Source of the DNA: JAENVT01 sp963805445
Lineage (GTDB): Bacteria > Actinomycetota > Acidimicrobiia > Acidimicrobiales > Ilumatobacteraceae
Reading direction: 5' to 3'
Assembly: GCA_963805445.1 (NCBI GenBank)
Contig: CAWDUI010000016.1
Span: 14,129 to 78,128 of the forward strand
Length of the DNA: 64,000 nucleotides
The notes under the pieces were generated by a model, which ran no database searches, had not been told where the DNA came from, and saw nothing but the letters and a program-made list of their open reading frames with translations. How positions within the stretch are numbered: the stretch's first letter is position 1; every line of letters begins with the position of its first letter. The translations under genes and the position numbers were made by a program. This document shows, piece by piece, positions 1 through 9,753 of the stretch.

Positions 1-1
1 C

Positions 2-358
2 ATCGACCGCTTCGAGGCGTGGAGCCGCACCGGGGAGATCGATCCCCCTGCGCCGGGCGCGGCCGCGGTCACGCCGCCGCGTGGCGATCAGTGGTTCACC
101 GACAGCGACGTGCCGTCGGTCGTGCTGCGTTTGGCGCCCCAGGCTCGGTGGGCTGCCGAGCGGTACCCGGTGCGCGAAGAGCGCGACGAGGGTGACGCGC
201 TGGTGGTGCGCATGGCGGTGGCCAGCGAGAAGTGGTTGCGGACCCTGCTGCTCCGGCTCGGCCCGTACGCCGAAGTGCTCGAACCGGCCGCATGGCACGA
301 CCTCGGCGCGGAAGCAGCACGCCAACTGCTGGAGCGCTACGAGACGACCGCCAGCTGA
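2..358 (+). CDS. WYL-domain transcriptional regulator, C-terminal part
   Basis: The reading frame is open from the window edge to the stop at 358, so only the last 118 or so residues are present. The end resembles the C-terminal WCX extension of WYL regulators (PafB/PafC type): an alternating pattern with RLAPQARWAAERYPV, then a VRMAVASEKWL strand-helix unit and a final LLLRLGPYAEVLEP segment. In actinobacteria PafB/PafC-like proteins control DNA-damage responses and bind ssDNA or nucleotides through WYL. The N-terminal helix-turn-helix lies outside the window. The 3' end overlaps the end of the convergent exonuclease gene by about 20 bp. Family assignment is fairly firm; the precise paralogue is not determinable. 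Confidence 0.65.
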   Translation: MDRFEAWSRTGEIDPPAPGAAAVTPPRGDQWFTDSDVPSVVLRLAPQARWAAERYPVREERDEGDALVVRMAVASEKWLRTLLLRLGPYAEVLEPAAWHDLGAEAARQLLERYETTAS

Positions 359-920
359 GCCGACGTGGTGATCCCGTGGGCGCGCAACAGGTGGGGGAGC
401 ACGGCCGCGGTGGCGTCGGCGTCGGCCAGCGCGTCGTGTGGCCGCACCAGCTCGATGCCGTAGCGAGCGCAGAGGTCGCCGAGGCGATGCGAGAGCTGAC
501 GATCGGGGTCGAGACGGCGCGACATGGTGAGGGTGCACAGTGGGTTGACGATCGGAACCGTGACTCCGTGCGGTCTTGGCTGCTTTGCGCAAGAACGCGG
601 CATCGAAGGCCGCGTTGTGGGCAACGAAGTGGGCGTCGTCGAGCCGGGCGGCCAACTCTCGCAGCACCTGATCGCCCGGCGGTGCCGCCAGAACCATGTT
701 GCGGCGGATGCCGTGGATGCCGACCGGGCCGACACGGAACCACCACCGCCGCCGCGGGGGCGACGAGGCTGGACCACCGATCGAGCACTCGGCCGTTGCC
801 ATCGACCACGACCAGGCCGATCTGCAGCACGTGATGACGGCGTAATGACAACCCCGAGGTCTCGACATCGACAACGGCGAATCGCATGGTGTCGAGCTCC
901 GCATCCATGGGGCCAACCAT
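337..920 (-). CDS. DnaQ-like 3'-5' exonuclease (DEDD family), frameshifted
   Basis: The N-terminus reads MRFAVVDVETSGLS, the ExoI motif of DnaQ-type exonucleases with its D-x-E metal ligands, followed by a beta-hairpin ending RWSSLVAP. A frameshift near 770 moves the rest into another frame. That frame ends with RLGDLCARYGIELVRPHDALADADATAAVLPHLL, where the HDALADA stretch is the ExoIII motif carrying catalytic His and Asp. Total length of about 190 residues fits a stand-alone epsilon-like proofreading or RNA-trimming exonuclease. The start is ambiguous between ATG at 920 and 908. The indels look like sequencing error because both halves keep family motifs. Convergent with the WYL gene. Confidence 0.75.
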
Positions 921-955
921 ACGCCGGGGGTGTGACGCGGCGTTGCTCGGCGTGA

Positions 956-2284
956 TCAGAGCAGTTCGGCGGCGAGGCTGGCGACGTCGCTGCGCTCGCA
1001 CGCTGACAGGGTGATGTGACCGAAGCAGCGCTGGCCGCCGAAGGCCTGGATCAGCACGGCGAGGGCGTTGTTCGATTCGCCCATGTACGGGGCATCGATC
1101 TGACTCGTGTCGCCGGTGAAGATGACCTTGGTGCCTTCGCCGATCCGGGTGAGCACCGTCCTCAAGCGTCGTCGGCTCCAGGTTCTGGGCCTCGTCGACG
1201 ACGACGATCTGGCGATGCAGCGAGCGGCCGCGCAGGAACGTGACCGACTCGAGCGACAACTGGTTGCGACCGATCAGCTCGTCGATCAGTCGCGTGGCAT
1301 CGTTGCTGCTGCGCTGGTCGGTGAGCGCGACGATGGCGTCGTGGATGGCCGACATCCACGGGTCGAGCTTCTCGTCGAGCGTCCCCGGTAGGAACCCGAC
1401 ATCGGCGCGCCCGACTGGCACCAATGGGCGGTACACGGCCAGACGCTCGTAGCGCCGGTGTCTCGACCACCTGCTCGAGACCGGCGGCGATCGCCAGCAG
1501 CGTCTTGCCGGTGCCCGCGCGGCCATCGAGAGCGACGACGCTGACGTCGGGGTCGAGCAGCAGTTCGAGAGCGAAGCGTTGCTCTTTCGATCGTGCACGT
1601 AGGCCCCACGGCTCGGGGGCGTTGTGTGGCAGCAGCACCAGATCGTCGCTGACCCGGCGGGTGAGGGCCGACTGTGACCCGGCGCGCAGCACGGCGAAGC
1701 CGTTCTCGTTCAGCTGCTCGCACTCTGGTAGCGGAATCGACGGCGATGGCGCCCGCGGCGTAGAGGCAGTCGATCGCTTCGTGACCCGCGTCGTACGTAC
1801 CCCAACCCGTCGGTCGTGTCGCCAGGCTGCGCCCGATCGGGCGGTGCTCTGCGGCTTGCAGGCCGAGGTGGGCGGCCTTGATGCGAAGTGCCGCATCGTT
1901 TGACACCATCGCACGTCGGCCCGTACATCTGCTTGGCCGAGCGCGGCGCCGATGATGCGGTTGTCGGGGAGCGACGGATCGAGACCGTGCTCGATCAACA
2001 GGTGCTTCTGCACGCCGTTGATCTCGATCTGCACCGTGGTCGTCGACGAACCGTCGCCAACGGGCGTGGCGTCGGCCAGCGACCCGCCGGCGTTCACTCG
2101 TAACTCCTCGATAGTGCGTAGTGCGGTGCGTGCCGCCCGGCCGACATCGTCGAGCGCGACTCTTCAAGCTGTCGAGCTCTTCGATGACCGTCAGCGGAAT
2201 GACCACATCGGCGCCGACGAAGCTGGCAATGCACGATGGGTCGGCGACGAGCACCGAGGTGTCGAGCACGATCCTGGTCCGCAC
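956..2284 (-). CDS. PIN domain + PhoH-type ATPase (YlaK/PhoH2-like), several frameshifts
   Basis: The N-terminal part reads RIVLDTSVLVADPSC then VIPLTVIEELDSLK, a PIN-domain nuclease with its first acidic residue in LDTS. After frameshifts the C-terminal half carries a PhoH ATPase: Walker A GRAGTGKTLLA, Walker B-like VVVDEAQNLEP, and the sensor stretch KVIFTGDTSQIDAPY. This PIN-PhoH fusion is the PhoH2 type, described in mycobacteria as an RNA helicase/RNase. At least four indels interrupt the frame (around 1,160, 1,450, 1,750 and 2,130), yet all domain motifs survive in order. The GTG at 2284 is my estimate of the start. It is divergent from the HIT gene with about 160 bp between. Confidence 0.8.
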
Positions 2285-2445
2285 ACCCCCCTCAAGATCG
2301 ACATGACGATGATGGGTGGAGACGAGATCGGTCAACGCAACTCCAATCGACGGTTCGGTATGACAGGCGAACTCCGCAACGCAACAGTTGTAGCCGAGCA
2401 GGCCTGGGCAATGGTGGATAGCGACAGTGCAGGCAGAATGCAATC

Positions 2446-2874
2446 GTGTCCGAATCCCAGTGCCTCTTCTGCGACGTCGTCAACGGCACCGTGCCGGTCC
2501 GCAGCGTCTTGAGCGACGAGATCGCGATCGCCTTCCTCGACCGCTCGCCGGTGTTCAAGGGACACGTCCTCGTGGTTCCTCGGCGCCACGTGGTGACGCT
2601 TGCCGATCTTGATTGCGGGCTCGTCGGCCCCTTCTTCGAGCGAGTGCAGAGAATCTCGGCCACGATGCCCGCTGCCCTCGGCTGCGACGGATCATTCGTG
2701 GCCATCAACAACGTCGTCAGCCAGAGCGTCGCTCATCTTCATGTGCACATCGTGCCGAGGCGCCGAAAGGACGGGCTTCGAGGGTTCTTCTGGCCCCGGG
2801 TTCGCTACGACTCGGATGCCGAAGCCGACGAATACGCCAAGCGCCTCAGCGACGCCCTCGCCGACCACTCGTGA
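2446..2874 (+). CDS. HIT family hydrolase
   Basis: A clean 142-residue protein, one of the few unbroken frames in this part of the window. The catalytic histidine triad is visible as HLHVHIVPR near residue 100. The N-terminus CLFCDVVNGTVP is the typical HIT start with two cysteines (CxxC zinc pair). HIT proteins hydrolyse or transfer nucleotidyl groups, for example AMP from adenosine phosphoramidates or dinucleoside polyphosphates. GTG at 2446 is chosen because it places the CLFC motif at residue 6 as in relatives. Exact substrate cannot be read from the sequence. Confidence 0.88.
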   Translation: MSESQCLFCDVVNGTVPVRSVLSDEIAIAFLDRSPVFKGHVLVVPRRHVVTLADLDCGLVGPFFERVQRISATMPAALGCDGSFVAINNVVSQSVAHLHVHIVPRRRKDGLRGFFWPRVRYDSDAEADEYAKRLSDALADHS

Positions 2875-2877
2875 CAC

Positions 2878-3526
2878 TCAACAGACGATGCGCATCTCGA
2901 TCCCACGGCTGTCGCGCTCGCCGTCGCCGAAGATGCGGTGTGCGCCTCGCGCGAATCGAGTGACGCTCCACAGCACCGCATAGGCATCGAACACGTCGTC
3001 GAGAGCAGCGCCGGGTGGCGCACTGGCCGGAAGATCGAAGTGATCGGCCAACAGTCGTCGTCGGATGAGTTGGCCCTCGGCAGTCTTCTTCGAGGGAAGG
3101 TTGCGTTCATCGTTGAGCATCTTGAACGCGCACTCCGGGTGCACCTCAACGACACGGTCCGGTTGCTCGGGATCGATCAGGCGGTCAACCTCGGCCACCT
3201 TCGCCATGATGTTGAAGGTCTGCGTGGAGATGCCGCGGCCCGTTGCATTTCGCGCGGCCTTGAGCGCCGACCGATAGTCGGTGCAGGTCAGAGCGGCGCG
3301 GGGCGGTGCAGGGAACACCGAGCTCCGCGCACGTCGCGAGGTATCGACGTGCTTCTCTGTCGCACACGCGCGGTGATCGATCGGTCAGTCCGATGGGTAT
3401 GTCGACGCCGACGATGTCGAACCGATCACAGTTCAACCGCGGGACCACGAAGACATCGTCGACGGTCGCGACGATCCATCCGGCCTTGCACCCGTCGATT
3501 CCAGCGACGTTGTCAGATCGGCGCAT
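2878..3526 (-). CDS. DUF429 family protein, one frameshift
   Basis: Starts at ATG 3526 behind a good AAGGAG site. The N-terminus GIDGCKAGWIVATV is the hallmark of DUF429, followed by VGVDIPIGL and DREARRYL. A frameshift near 3,300 shifts the frame; the remainder keeps QTFNIMAKVAEVDRLI, EVHPECAF and DDVFDAYAVLWSVTRF, all conserved in this family. DUF429 has an RNase H-like fold with acidic residues placed as in nucleases, but no activity is established. About 215 residues. It ends four bases after the convergent HIT gene. Confidence 0.75.
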
Positions 3527-3652
3527 CGATCGCTCCTTGAGATCATTGCAAATGCAACAACATAGATGCTTGTAATTCGTGCTCGGAACACGCACGATTT
3601 GTGTCGTAACGCTCCGTTACTACAACCCGATACCCGGAGGTATCAAGACAAC

Positions 3653-3933
3653 ATGACCAAAGCTGAGCTGATCGATGCGGTGGCGAAGAACGCCGATGTG
3701 AGCAAGGCCGATGCCGAGCGAACCGTGGGCGCGTTCTTCGAGATCGTCACGAAGGCTGCGAAGAAGGGCGACAAGGTCGCCTGGCCGGGCTTCGGCTCGT
3801 TCAGCACCTCGAAGTCCCAGGCCCGCACCGGCCGCAACCCTCAGACCGGCGCTGCAGTGAAGATCGCTGCATCGACTCGGATGAAGTTCACGGCGAGCAG
3901 CACACTCAAGGCAGCGCTCAACGGAAGAAGTAA
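3653..3933 (+). CDS. HU family DNA-binding protein
   Basis: MTKAELIDAVAKNADVSKADAERTV begins a standard HU fold; the DNA-binding arm signature appears as GFGSFSTSKSQARTGRNPQTG and the C-terminal helix as STLKAALNG. The start ATG at 3653 follows GGAGGT at a normal distance. A one-base deletion just before the end makes the frame run on; the expected stop is TAA at 3931-3933 after a Lys-rich end, giving the usual length of about 93 residues. HU bends and compacts DNA. It is followed 30 bp downstream by a separate PAKKA-repeat gene. Confidence 0.85.
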
Positions 3934-3963
3934 CAACCGAAACAAGAAAGAAGGAACACACAA

Positions 3964-4203
3964 GTGGCACGCAAAGAAGGCTCCGGCCAAGAAGGCGGCT
4001 CCTGCCAAGAAGGCAGCCAGCCAAGAAGGCTCCGGCGAAGAAGGCCGCAGCGAAGAAGGCTCCGGCCAAGAAGGCGCGCAGCGAAGAAGGCTCCGGCCAA
4101 GAAGGCTCCGGCCAAGAAGGCCGCCGGCGAAGAAGGCTCCGGCCAAGAAGGCCGCCGGCCAAGAAGGCTCCGGCGAAGAAGGCACGCAGCCAAGAAGAAG
4201 TGA
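3964..4203 (+). CDS. Histone H1-like PAKKA-repeat basic protein
   Basis: A GTG at 3964 behind AAGGAA opens a short gene whose sense is a Lys/Ala/Pro-rich tail. The underlying repeat is KKAPAKKA/AAKKA, seen in nucleotide form as repeated AAGAAGGCTCCGGCC units through about 4200, ending KKK-stop at 4203. Several one-base slips inside the repeat shift the frame, so the naive translation alternates between Lys/Ala-rich, Gly/Glu-rich and Arg-rich stretches. Mycobacterial HupB carries this kind of tail fused to HU. Here it appears as its own gene directly after HU, unless an assembly error has split a fusion. Likely role: electrostatic DNA compaction together with HU. Confidence 0.6.
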   Translation: MARKEGSGQEGGSCQEGSQPRRLRRRRPQRRRLRPRRRAAKKAPAKKAPAKKAAGEEGSGQEGRRPRRLRRRRHAAKKK

Positions 4204-4282
4204 GCATCGACGTAGCTGTCGATACGCGGAGCGGGCCGAGCGGAGGGCCACAAGCCCCCCGTTCTTCTGTTTTGCGGGCATG

Positions 4283-5093
4283 ATGTGCGTCGTGCGAAGC
4301 GATCTGCGACGACCTCGCCGCCGAGCACGACGACCTCGACGCGCTCGTCGCGCGGCTTGCCGATCGGCGATGGCTGATCGACCGACGCCGTCGCCAGGCT
4401 GGACGATCCGTGACCAGATCAGCCATCTGTGGTTCTTCGACCAGCGGGCGGTGATGGCGCTGACCGATCCCGAGGCGTTCGCCGCCGACACCAACTGGCT
4501 GATGCCGACGGCGGCACGGACGCGTCGGTCGCGCCCGGGTCGATCGACTGCCGCCGGCCGAGCTGCTCGCCGCTGGCGTGGCGACCGCGGCGCGTTGCTC
4601 GACGCAGCCGCGGTGCTCGACCCGTCGGCGCGAGTGCCGTGGTACGGCCCGTCGATGGCCGCACGGTCGTTCGTCACCGCCCGGCTGATGGAGACGTGGG
4701 CGCACGGCCAGGACGTCGTCGACGCCGTCGGCGTCGATCGCGGCGCCGACCGGCACGGCTGCGCCACGTCGCCCACATCGGTGTGCGCGCCCGGCCGTTC
4801 AGCTACGCGATCAACGGCATGAGCGTGCCCGCCGTCGAGGTCGCCGTCGAGCTCGAAGGCCCGGACGGCGAGCTGTGGGAGTGGGGCACCGCCGACGACG
4901 CCGACCGAACTGGTGTCCGGGCCGGCGCTCGACTTCTGCCTGGTCGTCACCCAGCGCCGGCACCTGCGCCGACACCGCGCTGAGCGTCGTCGGCGCACGG
5001 CGCCGAGGAGTGGATCGGCATCGCCCAGGCGTTCGCCGGCGCACCCGGGAACGGCCGCAGCCCCGGTCAGTTCGCGAGCCCCGACGACGTTGA
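4283..5093 (+). CDS. TIGR03084 family (maleylpyruvate isomerase/DinB-like) protein, frameshifted
   Basis: Fragments in three frames assemble into a TIGR03084-like protein: DDLAAEHDDLDALVARL, GWTIRDQISHLWFFDQRAV (containing the metal-binding His), LTDPEAFAAD, ARVPWYGPSMAARSF, RLMETWAHGQDVVDA with a second conserved His, AHIGVRARPF, and LDFCLVVTQRRH. These proteins adopt a DinB/MDMPI four-helix bundle that binds a divalent metal; many act in mycothiol-linked chemistry, but a specific reaction is not known for this subgroup. The natural stop is not recoverable because of indels near 5,000-5,090; the end is approximate and overlaps the convergent PIG-L gene. Confidence 0.65.
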
Positions 5094-5831
5094 CCGCACA
5101 GATTCGGTGATCAGCTTGAACACCTCGGCGGCGCCGGAGCCGTACGGTGCGCCGAGCTCGGCGAGGCGGTCGCGGATCCGCTTCCGGAAGGCCTCGAGCT
5201 GGGCGTCGTCGACCGCCTTCATCGTCGTCTCGAACTGGCTCGCGTGGGCCTCGAGGCACGCGTCGAGCTTGGCGTCGACGCAGCCGCTGACGTCCTCGAC
5301 GTGGTCGGGCACGTCGGCCTCCCACAGCAGCAGCGTCGCGGCCGGTGGTGGGCGAGCCGCTGCTCGGGGAAGAAGTGCGGGTCGCGGGCCGCGACGATGC
5401 CGTCGCACACCAGCAGGCCGGCGTGGCGATGGTCGGGGTGCAGCCGGTAGCGCTTCCACGGGTCGTGGCCCAGCACGACCTCGGGCGCAGCCGCGCGGAT
5501 CACACGCGGCGACCTCGCCGCGCGTCGCCAGGTCGCTGTCGAGCTCGCCGTCGACGCGACCGAGGAACACGCACCTCGCCGGCGTCGCCGCCGGCGAGCG
5601 GCGCGCCGCCTCGCGCTGCTCGTGCCTGGCGAGTCGGCGACGAGCGCGAGCGATGTCGGCGTCGGCGTCCCACGTGCCCTTCGAGCCGTCGGTGCACACC
5701 AGGTGGTGCACGACGCAGCCGGCGGCGGCCCACTTGGCGAGCGTGGCGCCGCCGCCGAACTCGACGTCGTCGGGATGCGCGCCGATGGCCAGCGCCGATG
5801 CCGGCACGGCGAGGTTGCGGCGTGAGCGCAT
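5067..5831 (-). CDS. PIG-L family deacetylase, frameshifted
   Basis: The N-terminus ALAIGAHPDDVEFGGGATLAKW contains the zinc-binding AHPDD motif of LmbE/PIG-L N-deacetylases, and VVLGHDPWKRYRLHPDHRHAG carries the second metal His cluster. The C-terminus VFKLITESV ends before the stop at 5067-5069. Members deacetylate GlcNAc-linked metabolites, including mycothiol intermediates (MshB) and mycothiol conjugates (Mca). About 255 residues. At least two indels split the central part. It follows the cofC-like gene in the same orientation with the coding regions touching or overlapping; an indel has probably removed the separating stop. Confidence 0.78.
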   Translation of the reverse strand: MRSRRNLAVPASALAIGAHPDDVEFGGGATLAKWAAAGCVVHHLVCTDGSKGTWDADADIARARRRLARHEQREAARRSPAATPARCVFLGRVDGELDSDLATRGEVAACDPRGCARGRAGPRPVEALPAAPRPSPRRPAGVRRHRRGPRPALLPRAAARPPPAATLLLWEADVPDHVEDVSGCVDAKLDACLEAHASQFETTMKAVDDAQLEAFRKRIRDRLAELGAPYGSGAAEVFKLITESVRSTSSGLAN

Positions 5832-6466
5832 GCCGGTCGTGACGGCCGGGTTGGCCGGGTTCGTTGGCAGCCATGCGGGCAGCACCTCCTCGACGAGTGG
5901 ATGGGCGAGGTCGGCGGGTGTGTCGATGTCCAGCGGCGAGCATCGGGTCGCGACGAACGCGCACCGCGAGTGCCCTGCCGGCGATCGCTGCGGCGAGGTG
6001 GCGGCGGAACGAGCCCGGGCCCGTAGGCGAACTGGAAGCCGAGCGGTCGGCACGCGCGACGACGTTGGTGCCGTCGTCGTGACGGTCGGGCACCAGCGTG
6101 ACCACCCGGGTCGGTCGACCGCGGCCAGCGAGGGCGCGCGGCAGGTCGCCGTGGGCGACGACGACGTGCGGTGACGCCCTGCTGCCGAGCAGTGTCGTCG
6201 ACGCTGTCGTTGACCGCGCCGTTGAGGCCGACGCCGGGGTGCCACAGGACGGCGGCGCCGTGGTCGGTCGGCCCACTGCGGCGACCTCGTCGTCGTCGCA
6301 GGCGACGAACTCGGGCAGCTCGCCAGCGGCCGCGAGCACCCTGGTCGCCGTCCAGCGAGCGAGGCGCTCGCGCTCGGTCGCGGCGAGCACGCCGGCCAGC
6401 CGGGCCTTGGCTCGGGAACGCCTTGACCGGCACGACGGCAGGCACGGCGGCATTCACGCCTGGCAT
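5832..6466 (-). CDS. cofC: 2-phospho-L-lactate/phosphoenolpyruvate guanylyltransferase (coenzyme F420), frameshifted
   Basis: MPGVNAAVPAVVPVKAF opens the nucleotidyltransferase; later pieces in shifted frames give KARLAGVLAATERERLARW, GVGLNGAVNDSVDD, VAHGDLPRAL, VVTLVPDRHDDGTNVV, GPGSFRRHLAAA and SPLDIDTPADLAHPLVEEVL. This series is diagnostic of CofC/FbiD, which activates phospholactate or phosphoenolpyruvate with GTP in F420 synthesis. Length of about 210 residues fits. The gene is divergent from gpsA with only 35 bp between the two starts. F420 is common in actinobacteria, which supports the lineage call. Confidence 0.78.
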
Positions 6467-6501
6467 CGTAGGGCCGGTCCGCAGCGCTACGCTGTACGTT
6501 C

Positions 6502-7501
6502 ATGCCGATCAACGTGGCGGTCGATCGGCGCCGGATCCTGGGGGACCACGGTCGCCGCGCTTGGCCGCGGTGAACACGCCGACCGTGCTGTGGGCCGCCG
6601 CCGCGAGACTGGCGCACAGATCAACGACGCGCACGTCAACGCCGACTACCTGCCCGGCTTCGAGCTGCCCGAGCGAGCTGCGTGCGACGAGTCGCTCGAG
6701 GAGGCGGTCAGCCACGCCGACGTGGTGGTGATGGCGGTGCCGTCGCACGGCTTCCGCGACGTCGCCGCCGAGGCCGCCCCGTTCCTGCGGCCGTGGGTGC
6801 CGGTCGTGAGCCTGGCGAAGGGCCTCGAGCGCGAGCTCGCGCAAGCGGATGAGCGAGGTCGGCCGCGACGAGATGCCGGGCCACCCGGTGGCGGTGCTCA
6901 CCGGACCGAACCTGGCCAAGGAGATCCTCGGCGGCCAGCCGGCGGCGAGCGTGGTGGCGATCGACGACGACGATCGCCGCCGAGCTGCAGCGGATCTTCA
7001 GCCGGCCGAGCCTGCGGATCTACACCAACCCCGACGTGGTCGGCTGCGAGGTCGGCGGGCGTCGTCAAGAACGTCATCGCCATCGCCGCCGGCATGGCCG
7101 AGGGCATGGGCTTCGGCGACAACACGCGGGCCACGCTGATCACCCGTGGCCTGGCCGAGATGACCCGGCTCGGCGTGGCGATGGGCGGCGACGCCGATCA
7201 CGTTCGCCGGGCTGGCCGGCATGGGCGACCTGATCGCCACGTGCTCGTCGAAGCAGAGCCGCAACAACACGGTCGGGCTCGCGCTCGGCAGGGCAAGTCG
7301 ATCGACGAGATCCTGGCGGCGATGAACATGGTGGCCGAGGGGGTCAAGAGCTCGCCGAGCGTGCTCGACCTGGCGCGTCGCTACGGGGTCGAGATGCCGA
7401 TCACCGAGCAGGTCGTCGCCGTGTGCCACGACGGCCGCAGCGCGCCGCGAGGCGCTCGGCGCCTTGATGCAGCGCAGCCGAGCAAGAGCGAGCTCGACTG
7501 A
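6502..7501 (+). CDS. gpsA: Glycerol-3-phosphate dehydrogenase [NAD(P)+], frameshifted
   Basis: MPINVAV followed (after a slip) by GAGSWGTTVAALG is the Rossmann dinucleotide site. Downstream pieces include NADYLPGFELPE, VVVMAVPSHGFRDV, VPVVSLAKGLE, VLTGPNLAKEI, GVVKNVIAIAAGMAEGMGFGDN with the catalytic Lys, TRGLAEMTRLGVAMGGD and FAGLAGMGDLIATC. The end reads KSELD-stop at 7501. GpsA makes sn-glycerol-3-phosphate for phospholipids. About 333 codons, the normal length, with six or more indels that must be sequence errors in an essential gene. It leads a tightly packed forward run of six genes. Confidence 0.88.
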
Positions 7502-7508
7502 CGACGAC

Positions 7509-8711
7509 GTGATCACGACGGGGGTCGACTGGGCGGCCGGTGGCGCGCCGCCGTCACGCCGTGGGGCGCGATCGAGCCGTGGGACGGCGCGGCCGACGCT
7601 CGACTGGTACGTCGCCGCCGACGACCGCTGGCACGTACCGCCGACGGAGCCGTCGACTCGCCAGACGAGGTTCGAGGGCACGCCGGTCGTCGAGACGCGG
7701 GTGCGCATTCCCGGAGGCGACGCCGTGCAGCGCGTCTACTCGGTCGCCGACGCCGGCGGCTTGACGGTGATCGAGGTGACGAACGAGTCGACGCTGCCGA
7801 TCGCCGTCGCGTTCACCGGTGCGCCGCTGTTGTTGCGCCGCCCGCCGACTTCGATGCCGCCGAGGGGATCGAGCTGCCTGCCGATGCGGTCATCTTCCCG
7901 ATCGGCCATCAGTCAACGATTGTCGTCGCTCGTGCGCACGAATCAACGGAGCGTCCGGCCTGCCCGGGCGTCCCGTCTGCCAGACCAGGTGGTGCGTGGC
8001 TGGTTGGCCCAGACGCAGCGTGCCAGCCGGTTCGTGCTGCCCGACACATCGCTGGTCGACGCGGTGACTGCGGCACGTTGCGAGTTGCTGCTCAACGGTC
8101 CGAGCACGAACGACGATCCTGTCGGCGTCGTGCTCGGAATCGCCGAGCTCGTCCGTCTCGGTCAGCAGCCGGGCATCTGGGTGCCGGAGATCGCCTCCGA
8201 GCTGGAGCGACTGGCGCGGTCCGGCGCCCGGATCCCTGCCGGCGTGGCGGGGGCAGCCGCGCCGACGTGCTGCACGCCGCGGGCGAACATCGAGCCGTCG
8301 ACGACTTGCGTCGGATGACGTCGACTCGCGAGCGACGCCGTCGGCGCGATGCCCGTCGACCATCGGCGTGTGCCCTGGTGGGTCGAGCAGGTTGGTGGTC
8401 TCCGACGAGCAGCCGGCCAGCTGCTGCCGCTGGGTTTCCGGCGACGTGGCTCGGCGTCGACGTCGAGGCGCACGGATTGCCGACCGGACTGGCATCGACG
8501 CTGTCGTTCGCCGTTCGTTGGCACGGCGAACGGCCGGCGGTGCTGTGGGAGATCAACGGTGCGCCCATGCCGTTGACGCACGACGACTGGTCGACGGCTC
8601 AGCTGTCGGGCGAAGCGTTGTGGCTGCCGGTCGTGGCTGCATGGCGTCGATGTCGGTGAACCGATACGGCCCGACGAGGTGCATGCGCACACCGGCGATC
8701 AGGCACCGTAG
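7509..8711 (+). CDS. Conserved hypothetical protein, frameshifted
   Basis: Starts with GTG at 7509, seven bases after gpsA, and most plausibly ends at TAG 8709-8711 in the frame giving GVDVGEPIRPDEVHAHTG, leaving nine bases before selD. Recognisable coding pieces: ARLDWYVAADDRWHVP, TRQTRFEGTPVVETRVRIPG, GLTVIEVTNESTLPIAVAF, LVDAVTAARCELLLNGP, VVLGIAELVRLGQQP and SFAVRWHGERPAVLWEING. The first third looks like a beta-sandwich with a 'nonlinear' Thr/Glu-rich edge; the middle is helical. I do not recognise a family. Operon position suggests co-expression with selD and gpsA but gives no function. Confidence 0.5.
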
Positions 8712-8720
8712 GCTGAGCCC

Positions 8721-9753
8721 GTGACCGCCCTCGACATCGATCCCTTCGCCGACCTGCGACTCACCGAGTGGACGTCGTGCGGCGGGTGCGCCGCCAAGTG
8801 GGGTGCGTCGCTGCTCACCGACCTGGTCCGCGAGACTGCCGCCGGGCTCGGACCCGCGCTGCTCGTCGGCCTCGCCCCGTTCGACGACGCCGCGGTCTAC
8901 GAGGTGGCGCCCGGGGTGGCGCTGGTCAGCACGACCGACTTCTTCCCGCCGCTGGTCGACGATCCCGAGCGACTTCGGTGCGATCGCCGCGGCCAACGCG
9001 TGCAGCGACGTGTTCGCGATGGGCGGCCGGGTGGTGATGGCGGTCAACGTCGCCGCGTTCCCCGAGCACTTCCCGCGTGAGGCGATCGTCGCGATCTTCG
9101 ACGCTGCGGCGGCAGTGGTCGCCGAGGCCGGCGGCACCGTCGCCGGCGGGCACACGATCCGCAACCCCGAGCCGATCTTCGGGCTGGCCGTGCAGGGCGT
9201 CGTCGACCCGGCCGCGGTGTTCCGCAAGGTCGGGCGCCCGGCCCGGCGACGTGCTGGTGCTGAGCAAGCCGATCGGCACCGGGCTGGCGCTGGCCGGCGG
9301 GACCGCCGACGACAAGGCGGCCGCCATCGCCGGCATGCGGCGGCTTGAACCGCGTCGGCGTCCGAGGAGCTGCAGGCGCTCGGCGCGTGCCGTGCACGCG
9401 GTCACCGACGTCACCGGCTACGGCCTCGCCGGCCACGGCTGGGAGATGGCCGAGCGCAGCGACGTGCGCGTGGTCGTCGACACCGGCGGCGTCCGTGCAC
9501 GTATCCCGGCGCGCTCGCGGCCGCCGCAGCGCGGCGTGCGCACCGGCGGCGACCCGCGCAACCGCGACTACGTCGCCGGCCACCTCGACTCGACGGCGGC
9601 CGACGCGGGTCGAGGCGCTGTGCATGGATCCGCAGACGTCCGGCGGGCTGCTCGCCGCCGTCGATCCGGCGGCGGTCGACGTCGCTGTCGCGACGATGTG
9701 GTGGCGGGTCGGCGAGGTCGCAGCCGGCGACCGCGGCAATCGTGCTGCGCTGA
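8721..9753 (+). CDS. selD: Selenide, water dikinase (selenophosphate synthetase), frameshifted
   Basis: The N-terminus LTEWTSCGGCAAKWGASLL holds the family's catalytic Cys and Lys site with TGC codons, so it is a Cys-type and not a Sec-type SelD. Further motifs: LVSTTDFFPPLVDDP, DFGAIAAANACSDVFAMGG, AGGHTIRNPEPIFG, DVLVLSKPIGTGLALAG, AVTDVTGYGLAGHGWEMA and MDPQTSGGLLAAVDP. It makes selenophosphate from ATP and selenide. The end is TGA 9751-9753, reading AAIVLR-stop, which shares its last base with the start of rnhB. 344 codons, normal length. No selA, selB or ybbB is seen nearby. Confidence 0.87.

Noticed and set aside
96..1598. Long reverse-strand frame of 500 codons
   Set aside because: It runs through the exonuclease and PhoH genes by way of frameshifts and mixes two unrelated proteins. 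Only the pieces with family motifs were kept.
5107..6174. Long forward frame opposite PIG-L/CofC
   Set aside because: Serine/arginine-rich composition without motifs; it is a mirror frame of GC-rich genes on the other strand.
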